Assembly (NCBI RefSeq): GCF_000016325.1
Contig: NC_009436.1
Location: 434,001 to 498,000, forward strand
Direction: 5' to 3'
DNA from: Enterobacter sp. 638
GTDB lineage: Bacteria > Pseudomonadota > Gammaproteobacteria > Enterobacterales > Enterobacteriaceae
Length of the DNA stretch: 64,000 nt
Part shown: positions 53,954-61,849 of the stretch, in pieces
How positions within the stretch are numbered: the first letter of the stretch is position 1
How the letters are laid out: each line of letters starts with the position of its first letter
Program-made: the position numbers and the translations under genes
Notes under the pieces: generated by a model
What the model saw: only the letters and a program-made list of their open reading frames with translations
What the model was told of the DNA's origin: nothing
Databases searched by the model: none

Positions 53954-54418
53954 TTAACGCAAATGATGCACCACTTGGTTGCTGCTGCCGCGCCAGATCA
54001 GCGCCGGATCTTTTAAGTCTTGCACAAATTTGCCGTCGACCAGCACGTTGATCAGATCAACCACTTCCTTCTGCGCATCATTCAACTCATCCAGTTTGTA
54101 ACCGGTCCAGACCCAAATATCTTTGCCTGCACACTCTGCGCGAATGCGTTTTACCAGGGCGAGAATGTCCGGCACGTTCTGCGGATGCAGCGGGTCACCG
54201 CCCGAAAGGGTAATTCCCTGGCGCTTAATCCGCGTGTCGTTGAGATCGTCAATGATGCGATCCGCCATCTCGTCGGTAAACGGCTGACCTGAGTTCAGAC
54301 GCCAGGTGCTTTTGTTATAGCAACCGGGGCATTCGTGAACGCACCCTGAAACAAACAGGGTGCAGCGAGTGCCTGGGCCGTTGACGATGTCGACGGAATA
54401 GTAGTTGTGATAATTCAT
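53954..54418 (-). CDS. nrdG: Anaerobic ribonucleotide reductase-activating protein NrdG
   Basis: A 154-residue radical-SAM activase. The [4Fe-4S] motif CVHECPGCYN has Cys26, Cys30 and Cys33 in the CX3CX2C spacing. SGGDPLHPQNV binds S-adenosylmethionine. It generates the glycyl radical on NrdD. It follows nrdD on the same strand across an ERIC element, and abuts the RelE gene with one base between stops. Confidence 0.97.
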   Translation of the reverse strand: MNYHNYYSVDIVNGPGTRCTLFVSGCVHECPGCYNKSTWRLNSGQPFTDEMADRIIDDLNDTRIKRQGITLSGGDPLHPQNVPDILALVKRIRAECAGKDIWVWTGYKLDELNDAQKEVVDLINVLVDGKFVQDLKDPALIWRGSSNQVVHHLR

Positions 54419-54429
54419 TTTCGCTTCTC

Positions 54430-54535
54430 AATTGACACCATTACTGCGTTGGCTGCACTCGCGCACCCGGGTCACTTACTTATGTAAGCTCCCCGGGATT
54501 CGTTCGTTTGCCGCCTTGTCCTGATGCCAATTGCT
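54430..54535. repeat. ERIC element between nrdD and nrdG
   Basis: Contains the ERIC core CACTTACTTATGTAAGCTCC, flanked by GCGTTGGCTGCACTCGCGCAC on the left and GGGATTCGTTCGTTTGCCGCC on the right: the arms of the 127-bp enterobacterial repetitive intergenic consensus. It interrupts the nrdD-nrdG operon gap (159 bp) and its hairpin will be part of the transcript. Confidence 0.88.
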
Positions 54536-54577
54536 TTGCGAAAAGTATTGTTTCACCAGACAATAAAACAGAGGAGA

Positions 54578-56716
54578 TTAACCGATCTGCCCATTCCCCA
54601 AATGCTTCACGCGGCGTTTCACTTCTTCCTGTTTGCCGGCGTTGAACGGACGCGCGTCCGGGCTACCAAGATAGCCGCACACGCGGCGGGTCACCGAGAC
54701 GCGTGCGGCGTCGTGGTTGCCACATTTCGGACAGGTAAAGCCTTTGCTGGTGCATTCAAACTCACCGGTAAAGCCGCACTCATAGCACTCATCAATCGGC
54801 GTGTTCGTCCCGTAATACGGCACGTGCTGATAGCTGTAATCCCACACGTCTTCCAGCGCTTTCAGGTTGTGCTGAATGTTCGGGTACTCGCCGTAACAGA
54901 TGAAACCGCCGTTCGCTACCGGCGGATAAGCCGCTTCAAAATCGATCTTGTCGTACGGATTGACCTTTTTCTCGACGTCGAGGTGGAAGCTGTTGGTGTA
55001 GTACCCCTTGTTGGTCACGCCATCCACCACGCCAAACTCGGCGGTGTCCAGACGACAGAAGCGGTCGCACAGGTTTTCGCTCGGCGTGCTGTACAGGCTA
55101 AAGCCGTAGCCGGTTTCGTCTTTCCACAGATCGACGGCGTCGCGCAGACGCTGAACGATCGCCACGCCTTTAGCACGCAGCGCTTCGCTGTCGTAGACGT
55201 GTTGATCGCCAAACAGCGCGTTGATGGTTTCGTGAATACCGATATAGCCCAGAGAAATCGATGCGCGGCCGTTCTTAAAGATTTCAGAAACGTCGTCGTC
55301 CGCCTTCAGACGCACGCCGCAGGCGCCTTCCATATACAGAATCGGTGCCACGCGGGCTTTAACGCCTTCGAGGCGCGCGATGCGGGTCATCAGTGCTTTA
55401 CGCGCCAACACCAGTCGTTCGTCCAGCAAGTTCCAGAACGCGTCTTCATTGCCTTTGGCTTCCAGCGCGATACGCGGCAGGTTCAGACTGATCACGCCCA
55501 GGTTGTTGCGCCCGTCGTGAACCTGTTCGCCGTTTTCATCTTCGTACACGCCAAGGAAGCTGCGACAGCCCATCGGCGTTTTGAACGAACCGGTGACTTT
55601 CACCACCTGGTCGTAGTTCAGAATGTCCGGATACATGCGCTTGCTCGCGCATTCCAGCGCCAGCTGTTTGATGTCGTAGTTCGCATCGCCAAACTTGTGG
55701 TTCAGACCGTCACGGATCGCAAACACCAGTTTTGGGAACACCGCCGTTTTGCGGTTTTTGCCTAGGCCTGAAATGCGGTTGCGCAGAATCGACTGCTGAA
55801 TCAAACGCGATTCCCAGCTCGTTCCTAAACCAAAGCCAAAGGTCACGAACGGCGTCTGGCCGTTGGCGGTGTGCAGCGTGTTCACTTCATATTCCAGCGA
55901 CTGGAATGCGTCGTAGCACTCTTTTTCGGTGCGGGAATGGGCGTAACCGTCCGCGTCCGGGATCTGCCACTCTTCAGCCACTTTACGGTGTTTTTTGAAG
56001 CTTTCAGCCACGAACGGCGCGAGCACTTCGTCGATGCGGTTGATGGTGGTTCCGCCGTAAATATGGCTGGCGACCTGAGCAATAATTTGCGCCGTCACTG
56101 CCGTGGCCGTGGAGATCGATTTTGGCGGCTCGATCTCGGCGTTACCCATTTTAAAGCCGTGGGTCAGCATGCCTTTTAGATCGATCAGCATGCAGTTGAA
56201 CATTGGGAAGAACGGGGAGTAATCGAGATCGTGATAGTGGATCTCACCGCGCTCGTGCGCCTGCACCACGTCGCGCGGCAGCAGGTGCTGACGGGCATAG
56301 TGTTTGGCGACAATTCCGGCCAGCAGATCGCGCTGCGTCGGGATCACTTTGCTGTCTTTGTTGGCGTTCTCGTTGAGCAGTGCGGAGTTGGTCTGCTCAA
56401 CCAGACCGCGAATTTCCTGGTTCAGACGGCCACGCTTTTCGCGCTGAATATCACGATCGTGGCGGTACTCAATGTAGGCGCGCGCCAGCTGTTTATGTGG
56501 GCCAGACATCAGCTGGTTTTCGACCGCCGTCTGGATCTCATTGATATCCACCTGGCTGCGTTCATTCATCTGTTGGCTGACGATTTCTGCGACGGTGGCG
56601 CAGTAATCTGCGTCATCGACTCCCGCTGCTTTAGCTGCACGCAAAATGGCTTCTTTGATGCGCTCTGACTTAAACGGCACTTTACAGCCATCTCGTTTCA
56701 TCACATGCGGTGTCAT
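54578..56716 (-). CDS. nrdD: Anaerobic ribonucleoside-triphosphate reductase NrdD (class III)
   Basis: A 712-residue enzyme, same length as E. coli NrdD. The N-terminal ATP-cone (MKRDGCKVPFKSERIKEAILRA) is the allosteric domain. The C-terminal zinc site has Cys in DECYECGF and CPKCG, and the glycyl-radical motif RRVCGYLGSPDARPFN carries the catalytic Gly. It makes deoxynucleotides from triphosphates with formate as reductant, under anaerobiosis. The ATG at 56716 has GGAG six bases upstream; a GTG two codons earlier is less likely. Transcribed with nrdG. Confidence 0.98.
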   Translation of the reverse strand: MTPHVMKRDGCKVPFKSERIKEAILRAAKAAGVDDADYCATVAEIVSQQMNERSQVDINEIQTAVENQLMSGPHKQLARAYIEYRHDRDIQREKRGRLNQEIRGLVEQTNSALLNENANKDSKVIPTQRDLLAGIVAKHYARQHLLPRDVVQAHERGEIHYHDLDYSPFFPMFNCMLIDLKGMLTHGFKMGNAEIEPPKSISTATAVTAQIIAQVASHIYGGTTINRIDEVLAPFVAESFKKHRKVAEEWQIPDADGYAHSRTEKECYDAFQSLEYEVNTLHTANGQTPFVTFGFGLGTSWESRLIQQSILRNRISGLGKNRKTAVFPKLVFAIRDGLNHKFGDANYDIKQLALECASKRMYPDILNYDQVVKVTGSFKTPMGCRSFLGVYEDENGEQVHDGRNNLGVISLNLPRIALEAKGNEDAFWNLLDERLVLARKALMTRIARLEGVKARVAPILYMEGACGVRLKADDDVSEIFKNGRASISLGYIGIHETINALFGDQHVYDSEALRAKGVAIVQRLRDAVDLWKDETGYGFSLYSTPSENLCDRFCRLDTAEFGVVDGVTNKGYYTNSFHLDVEKKVNPYDKIDFEAAYPPVANGGFICYGEYPNIQHNLKALEDVWDYSYQHVPYYGTNTPIDECYECGFTGEFECTSKGFTCPKCGNHDAARVSVTRRVCGYLGSPDARPFNAGKQEEVKRRVKHLGNGQIG

Positions 56717-56872
56717 GATCACTCCATTAAAAACAGGTTATCCACAGAGGCGGGGAAGTATTCATTGAGCACATTTATAGATGCCCCAGTCACTTCCCTC
56801 GTTTTCGACCCTTGTTATCCACAATTCCGGCCGACGTCGGCGTCGTTGTAGTGTTGGAATAGTAGACGATAA

Positions 56873-56929
56873 ATACAAGATGTTGGGTCGGCATGCATTT
56901 TAAGTTCTATATGTAGTGATTTGCATCAA
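56873..56929 (-). promoter_or_regulatory. nrdD promoter region: two NrdR boxes and an FNR site
   Basis: On the minus strand, ACCCAACATCTTGTAT (56873-56888) and TCACTACATATAGAAC (56904-56919) resemble NrdR boxes and lie 31 bp apart, three helical turns, as in E. coli. TTGATGCAAATCAC (56916-56929) fits the FNR consensus TTGAT-N4-ATCAA with one mismatch and overlaps the upstream box. This agrees with NrdR repression and anaerobic FNR activation. Similarity was judged by eye. Confidence 0.7.
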
Positions 56930-57054
56930 AGATGTTTGCGATTTTTTTGATTCAGAACAAAGTAAACGGACGAGAGTACAAACGGCGGGCACTACAGGCT
57001 TTGTAAATTCAGGCGGGAAAATTCTGATTAATTATTCAACTAAAACATGCTTGT

Positions 57055-57090
57055 AACGCCGGGCAACATGATGGTTTCCCGGCGTTTTTC
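57055..57090. terminator. Hairpin between nrdD promoter region and treC
   Basis: AACGCCGGG (57055-57063) and CCCGGCGTT (57078-57086) form a perfect 9-bp stem with a 14-base loop, followed on the plus strand by a T run. For leftward treC transcripts the stem lies just after the stop but the U-tract is poor, so termination may be partial. The remaining region 56930-57054 shows no other feature. Confidence 0.55.
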
Positions 57091-57091
57091 G

Positions 57092-58747
57092 TCAGTCTTG
57101 CAGCCACCAGATGGCTTCGAAGGGGCGCAGAGTCATGGCTATCGGCTGGCTGGACACTTCTGCATAGTTGCTGAGTACCACGCGCCAGTTGCCCTCGTGC
57201 GCATCCGGATGCCACTGCTGACACTCGCCGCTCAGGTTGGCGGCCACAATCAGCGTCTGCCCTTGCCATTGACGGCGATAGCACCACAGAAACGGATGTT
57301 CAGGCAGGAGATCCTGATAATCGCCCCATGTCAGTACCGGCAGCGTTTTGCGCAGCTGAATCAACGACTGATAGGCATAGAAAACGGAGTCCGGATCGTT
57401 AAGCGCTGCGGCAACGTTAATCGTGTCGACGTTATTGCAGAGATCGATCCACGGTTCACCTTGCGTAAATCCGCCGTTCTGGCTGGCGTCCCACTGCATG
57501 GGCGTACGGCCATTGTCGCGGGATTTACTCGCCAGAATCGCCAGAAGTTCGTCCGCTTCGCGGCCTTTTTCGCGATTTTCAGCGAACATATTGTGGCTTT
57601 CAACATCACGATAATCGGTGATACGGGTGAAGTGCGGATTGGTCATGCCGATCTCTTCGCCCTGATAAATGTACGGCGTGCCCTGCATTCCGTGCAGAAC
57701 CATGCCGAGCATTTTGGCGGCTGGCACACGGTATTCGCCCTCATCGCCAAAGCGCGACACAATGCGCGGCTGATCGTGATTACACCAGAACAGCGCATTC
57801 CACGCCTTGTTGTGCATGCCTTGCTGCCAGTGGCTGAACAGGGCTTTTAGCGCCACGAAATCGGGCAACGCCTGCGTCCATTTTTCGCCGTTCGGGTAAT
57901 CCACTTTTAAATGATGGAAGTTGAACGTCATCGACAGTTCGTGCCCGTCCAGCGCCGCGTACTGCTGGCAATTTTCCAGCGAGGTGGATGACATCTCGCC
58001 CACGGTCATCAGCGCGCGCGGGGTAAACACGTCGCGGCTCATCTCCTGCAAAAATTCGTGAACGCGCGGTCCGTCGGTGTAGAAGCGACGCCCGTCGCCG
58101 AGGGTATCGTCGGGGAAATCCTGCTGTTTGGAGATCAGGTTAATCACGTCGAGACGCAAACCGTCCACGCCGCGATCGGCCCAGAACGCGCAGACTTTTT
58201 TCAGCTCTGAGCGCACCTCGGGGTTTTCCCAGTTGAGATCCGCCTGCTCGGGCGCAAATAAGTGCAAGTAATACTGCTCGCTCTCGGCGTGCCAGCGCCA
58301 GGCGTTGCCGCCAAACTTGGAGCGCCAGTTGTTCGGCAGGGCATCCGGCGTGCCGTCGCGCCAGATATAGAACTGACGATACGGACTCGCTTTATTCAGC
58401 GACTCCCGGAACCACGCGTGCTGCGTGGAGGTGTGGTTAAGAACCATGTCGAGCACGATGCGAATCCCACGCGTATGCGCCTGCGCCACCAGTTCGTCAA
58501 AATCATCCAGCGTGCCATAGGCCGGATCGATGGCGGTGTAATTCGCGACGTCGTAGCCGTTATCCACCTGCGGGGAAATATAGAACGGGGTCAGCCAAAT
58601 CGCGTCGATGCCGAGAGTTTTGAGATAGTCCAGACGCTGCGTCACGCCGCGCAAATCGCCGGTGCCGCTTGCGGTGGTGTCCTGGAAACTCTTTGGGTAA
58701 ATCTGATAGATGACGCCGTTTTGCCACCAGTGAGGAAGGGTATTCAT
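57092..58747 (-). CDS. treC: Trehalose-6-phosphate hydrolase TreC
   Basis: A 551-residue GH13 enzyme, same length as E. coli TreC. Catalytic residues: nucleophile Asp in DGLRLDVINLI, acid/base Glu in VGEMSSTS and the transition-state Asp in CNHDQPRIVSRFGDEGEY. The start MNTLPHWWQNGVIYQIYPKSF follows AGGAACGAACT; the ATG at 58762 is unsupported. It hydrolyses trehalose-6-phosphate, made by TreB, to glucose and glucose-6-phosphate. 51 bp downstream of treB. Confidence 0.97.
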   Translation of the reverse strand: MNTLPHWWQNGVIYQIYPKSFQDTTASGTGDLRGVTQRLDYLKTLGIDAIWLTPFYISPQVDNGYDVANYTAIDPAYGTLDDFDELVAQAHTRGIRIVLDMVLNHTSTQHAWFRESLNKASPYRQFYIWRDGTPDALPNNWRSKFGGNAWRWHAESEQYYLHLFAPEQADLNWENPEVRSELKKVCAFWADRGVDGLRLDVINLISKQQDFPDDTLGDGRRFYTDGPRVHEFLQEMSRDVFTPRALMTVGEMSSTSLENCQQYAALDGHELSMTFNFHHLKVDYPNGEKWTQALPDFVALKALFSHWQQGMHNKAWNALFWCNHDQPRIVSRFGDEGEYRVPAAKMLGMVLHGMQGTPYIYQGEEIGMTNPHFTRITDYRDVESHNMFAENREKGREADELLAILASKSRDNGRTPMQWDASQNGGFTQGEPWIDLCNNVDTINVAAALNDPDSVFYAYQSLIQLRKTLPVLTWGDYQDLLPEHPFLWCYRRQWQGQTLIVAANLSGECQQWHPDAHEGNWRVVLSNYAEVSSQPIAMTLRPFEAIWWLQD

Positions 58748-58769
58748 AGTTCGTTCCTGCAAATGCGAA

Positions 58770-58787
58770 GGGGCGCAAGTGCGCCCC
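58770..58787. repeat. Intercistronic hairpin between treB and treC
   Basis: GGGGCGCA-AG-TGCGCCCC is an 8-bp perfect GC stem in the 51-bp treB-treC gap. It can shield the treB mRNA 3' end or moderate treC translation. It does not end in a U-tract, so it is not a standard terminator. Confidence 0.6.
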
Positions 58788-58798
58788 GAATGAAGAGG

Positions 58799-60220
58799 TT
58801 AAACAATCTGCAGCGTGCCCTGACGGAACTTACGCTGATAAACCACGGTGGTCAGCGCCATCGGCACGATAACCGCAATCGCCGTTGCCAGCGCAAACAC
58901 CTGCCAGTAAGCCGGTTGGATGGAGAGAATGCCCGGCAGGCCGCCGACGCCAATCCCGTTTGCCATCACCCCGTTCAGACCGCACAGCAGCGCGGCCAGG
59001 CCGGAGCCAATCATCGCGCACAGCATCGGGAAGCGGTATTTCAGGTTGATGCCATACATCGCCGGTTCGGTCACGCCGAGATAGGCGGAGATCGCAGCCG
59101 GAACCGAGATTTCGCGTTCGTTATGCTTGCGGCTGACGATGATAATCCCCGTTACCGCAGACGCTTGAGCGATGTTCGACAGGGCGATCAGCGGCCAGAC
59201 CGGCGTGCCACCGAGGCTCTGGATCATCTGCATATCAATCGCCAGCGTGGTCTGATGCACGCCGGTGATCACCAGTGGCGCATACAAGAAGCCAAACAGC
59301 GCCGCACCAACTGGCGCAAAGCTGCCGGTCATCAGGTGACGTACCGCGAAGGCCACGCCGTCGCCAATCATGCGGCCAAACGGACCGATAAACGCGTGGG
59401 CGAGGAATACCGCCAGAATCAGTGAACAGACCGGAACGACGACCAGATAGAGATAATCCGGCACGATGCGTTTCAGGCGCGTCTCAATAAAGCCCAGCGC
59501 CAGGCCCGCCAGCAGCGCCGGAATCACCTGCGCCTGGTAGCCCACTTTGGCGATGGTAAACATCCCGAAGTTCCAGACGTCCGGCACCTGCTGTCCCAGT
59601 AAGTAAGCGTTCATTAACTGCGGAGAGACCAGCGTAATGCCCAGAACGATACCCAGAATCGGCGTTCCGCCCATTTTGCGCACCGCCGACCAACAAATCC
59701 CAACCGGCAGATAGAAGAATATCGCTTCGCCAATCAGCCACAGGAAATCGTAAATGCTTTGCAGCGCGGGATACATCTGCGCCAGCGTTTTGCCATCGCT
59801 CATCGGCACGTCGCCGATCACGTTGCGGAAGCCCAAAATCAAGCCTCCGCTGATCAGCGCAGGCAGGAGCGGGAAGAAGATTTCCGCGAAATGGGAAATC
59901 AACTGCTCGTGCCATTTCATGTTCTGACGCGCCGCTTTTTTGGCTTGCTCTTTATCAGCCGAAGAGTGGCCTGTTGTTGCCAGTAGCGACTGGTAGTAAT
60001 CGCCCACTTCGGTGCCAATCACCACCTGGAACTGCCCGGCATTGGTGAAGCAACCTTTGACCATCGACAGATTTTCGATAGCTTTCGGATCGGCTTTGGC
60101 CGGGTCGTTCAACACAAAGCGCAGGCGGGTGATGCAGTGGCTGACGGTGGCGATGTTCTCGCGTCCCCCAACCAGCACGATCAGCTGGTCGATATCGGTT
60201 TGTTTTACTTTGCTCATCAT
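58799..60220 (-). CDS. treB: Trehalose-specific PTS permease EIIBC TreB
   Basis: A 473-residue protein. The EIIB domain (1-80) carries the phospho-Cys in ATVSHCITRLRFVL (Cys29). The EIIC domain (about 105-470) has ten hydrophobic segments and the conserved GVTEPAMYGINL loop. It takes up and phosphorylates trehalose with the general glucose EIIA (Crr) as donor, since no EIIA domain is fused. Same length as E. coli TreB. Operon with treC, regulated by TreR at the upstream operator. Confidence 0.97.
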   Translation of the reverse strand: MMSKVKQTDIDQLIVLVGGRENIATVSHCITRLRFVLNDPAKADPKAIENLSMVKGCFTNAGQFQVVIGTEVGDYYQSLLATTGHSSADKEQAKKAARQNMKWHEQLISHFAEIFFPLLPALISGGLILGFRNVIGDVPMSDGKTLAQMYPALQSIYDFLWLIGEAIFFYLPVGICWSAVRKMGGTPILGIVLGITLVSPQLMNAYLLGQQVPDVWNFGMFTIAKVGYQAQVIPALLAGLALGFIETRLKRIVPDYLYLVVVPVCSLILAVFLAHAFIGPFGRMIGDGVAFAVRHLMTGSFAPVGAALFGFLYAPLVITGVHQTTLAIDMQMIQSLGGTPVWPLIALSNIAQASAVTGIIIVSRKHNEREISVPAAISAYLGVTEPAMYGINLKYRFPMLCAMIGSGLAALLCGLNGVMANGIGVGGLPGILSIQPAYWQVFALATAIAVIVPMALTTVVYQRKFRQGTLQIV

Positions 60221-60291
60221 GAAGCCTCATGACAGATGTGGAGGGTAATGACCTGGACGCAAGCCTACGCTTTATGCGAAATATCGAAAAT

Positions 60292-60303
60292 GGGAACGTT
60301 CCC
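60292..60303 (-). promoter_or_regulatory. TreR operator upstream of treB
   Basis: GGGAACGTTCCC, a perfect 12-bp palindrome 71 bp upstream of treB, matches the known TreR operator type. A half CRP-like site (GATCACAA) lies about 15 bp further upstream. TreR is released by trehalose-6-phosphate. Confidence 0.85.
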
Positions 60304-60346
60304 GAAATCGGGTGAAGATCACAATAATTCCTTTAATCCACACAAT

Positions 60347-60457
60347 CATTCAAGCGGCATGAAGGCCGCAAGTGAGTGAATCCCAGGGTCATAGATAACG
60401 CTGTGACTGGGGTGAACGAACGCAGCCAACGCACAGGCTGCTTGAAGGATGACGTGT
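60347..60457. repeat. ERIC-type repeat between treB promoter and treR
   Basis: Shows both ERIC arms: CATTCAAGCGGCATGAAGGC on the left and CGAACGCAGCCAACGCACAG on the right, plus GTGAGTGAATCCCAGG and TGACTGGGGTGAACG flanking the core. The usual AGCTTACATAAGTAAG centre is replaced by unrelated bases, so it is a diverged copy. Confidence 0.8.
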
Positions 60458-60459
60458 AT

Positions 60460-61407
60460 TTAAGATAGGTGGGCGGGGATAACGATCTGCCGCGGTTCGC
60501 TGCGGCCATTTATCTGCTCGATAAGCTGTGATGCCGCCTGGCGACCGGCTTCTGCGTAGCCCGGATCGACGGTGATAATTTCCGGATGCAGGAACTTCAT
60601 CAGCGGCGTACTGCCCACGCTCGCCAGCTGGAGTGTATCGATGCGCTGCTCCTGCAAATACTTGCTTGCGCCCAGCGCGAGGGTATCCGTGGCACAGATA
60701 AGCGCAGTGGTGTGCGGCGTTAACACGCTCGCCACCTGATCGTAACCCTGCTTCATCGCCAGGCCCGGCAGAGAAGCCACGGCAGGCAGAGTGTGTTTTT
60801 TGCAAAACGCCAGATAGGCTTCGTGACGGCGCTTGCCGGTGGTGACGTCGCTGTGCGGCACGCCGAGATAGCTGATATGGCGGTGCCCCCGATCGTACAG
60901 TTTTTGCATCAGGGTGCGGATCGCCCCTTCATCGTCGTAACAAACGGAAGCAAATCCGCTGGCATCGCGCGCCAGCAGCACCAGCGATGCTTGCCACGGT
61001 TTCAGCATGTCGTCTTTAATACCGGTAAAGCCAAACAGCACCACGCCGTCGATATTGCGGCGCTTCAGCATACCGAGATGCTCTTCCACCATCTGCGTCG
61101 AAAACTGGCTTTCCATCATGATCGGGTCGTAACCCTGCTCGTAAAACGCCGGGAGCATGGTTTGTACCGCCAGGTTTTCCGACAGGGAATCAAGACGAGA
61201 AACGATAATCGCGACCACTTTGTCGCTCTGCCCGCGCATGGCGCGCGCGGAACGGGAAGGGGAAAAACCGTGCTGATTCATGACCGCCTCGACGCGCTCA
61301 CGCGTGCGCTCGCTGACACCACTTTCGTTGTTCAGCACGCGCGACACGGTGGATTTTCCCACGCCGCTTAAGCGCGCAATGTCTTTGATGGTCAGGCGGT
61401 TCTGCAT
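60460..61407 (-). CDS. treR: Trehalose operon repressor TreR
   Basis: A 315-residue LacI-family repressor, identical in length to E. coli TreR. The N-terminal HTH is TIKDIARLSGVGKSTVSRVLN, the hinge continues to SARAMRGQSDK, and the periplasmic-binding-like core binds trehalose-6-phosphate (inducer) and trehalose (anti-inducer). Ends near the ERIC element. Upstream it is divergent from mgtA with a 248-bp gap. Confidence 0.97.
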   Translation of the reverse strand: MQNRLTIKDIARLSGVGKSTVSRVLNNESGVSERTRERVEAVMNQHGFSPSRSARAMRGQSDKVVAIIVSRLDSLSENLAVQTMLPAFYEQGYDPIMMESQFSTQMVEEHLGMLKRRNIDGVVLFGFTGIKDDMLKPWQASLVLLARDASGFASVCYDDEGAIRTLMQKLYDRGHRHISYLGVPHSDVTTGKRRHEAYLAFCKKHTLPAVASLPGLAMKQGYDQVASVLTPHTTALICATDTLALGASKYLQEQRIDTLQLASVGSTPLMKFLHPEIITVDPGYAEAGRQAASQLIEQINGRSEPRQIVIPAHLS

Positions 61408-61539
61408 CCTTTATTCCCTGTAACAGCGATAAATCGTCATTTGAGCCTACTGCGACACCACGATTTCGCAATGGGCAAAATCTGGTTTCGACGGTTCATC
61501 TATTCAGGACCTACGCTTAATGCCGCGTGAATAGTGCCG

Positions 61540-61574
61540 TGTATACGTTCGGTTTAGTTACGCAGGCTTATCAT
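61540..61574 (+). promoter_or_regulatory. PhoP box and -10 of the mgtL-mgtA promoter
   Basis: The direct repeat TGTATA-CGTTC-GGTTTA (61540-61556) fits the PhoP box (T/G)GTTTA-N5-(T/G)GTTTA with one mismatch. TATCAT (61569-61574) lies 12 bp further on as the -10, the spacing typical for PhoP-activated promoters. Low Mg2+ activation by PhoP/PhoQ is expected. Confidence 0.8.
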
Positions 61575-61579
61575 ACCGC

Positions 61580-61849
61580 TCGAATCGTCACAAACGGTAT
61601 GGATAAAACACGATACTGCGCGTCGACTTACTCTTTTTACTTACCGGAGGCTGTATGGACCCTGATCCCACCCCTCTCCCGCGATGGAGAATCTCTTTCC
61701 GGTAAGCCAGCCCTCGCTGTCTCACCGGTGATGTGAGGCAGCAACGTCATAAACGTTCCTGCTGTAAAAATGTGAATGCCCTTCAGGTACAGCACTGCCA
61801 CGCCTGAGGGAAAAACTGCGTCCGCCTCTGCGGATGCGGGGGAATTGTT
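61580..61849 (+). promoter_or_regulatory. mgtA 5' leader (Mg2+- and proline-responsive)
   Basis: About 270 nt between the predicted start site and the mgtA ATG, the length of the Salmonella leader. It includes the mgtL leader ORF at 61655-61705 and several inverted repeats after it (for example CCTGAGGG near 61803 and CTCTGCGG near 61827), consistent with alternative hairpins and Rho-dependent attenuation. The fold was not computed. Confidence 0.75.
61655..61705 (+). CDS. mgtL: MgtL leader peptide
   Basis: A 16-residue ORF, MDPDPTPLPRWRISFR, with GGAGG upstream. E. coli MgtL starts MDPEPTPLPRWRI, so it is a clear orthologue. Four prolines (and an acidic start prone to ribosome destabilisation) make translation sensitive to proline and Mg2+ supply, which in Salmonella and E. 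coli decides whether transcription continues into mgtA. Slight shortening at the C-terminus relative to the 17-residue peptide. Confidence 0.92.
   Translation: MDPDPTPLPRWRISFR

Noticed and set aside
54524..55765. A 413-codon open frame on the plus strand within nrdD
   Set aside because: It is antisense to the highly conserved nrdD; the deduced sequence has no domain features and arises from codon bias of the real gene.
58262..59425. A 387-codon open frame antisense to treC and treB
   Set aside because: Crosses the ends of two well-supported genes and their gap; low-complexity Arg/Gln-rich product.
60305..60325. Full CRP site at treB
   Set aside because: Only one half (GATCACAA) matches; the other half is poor, so it is mentioned only as a half-site.
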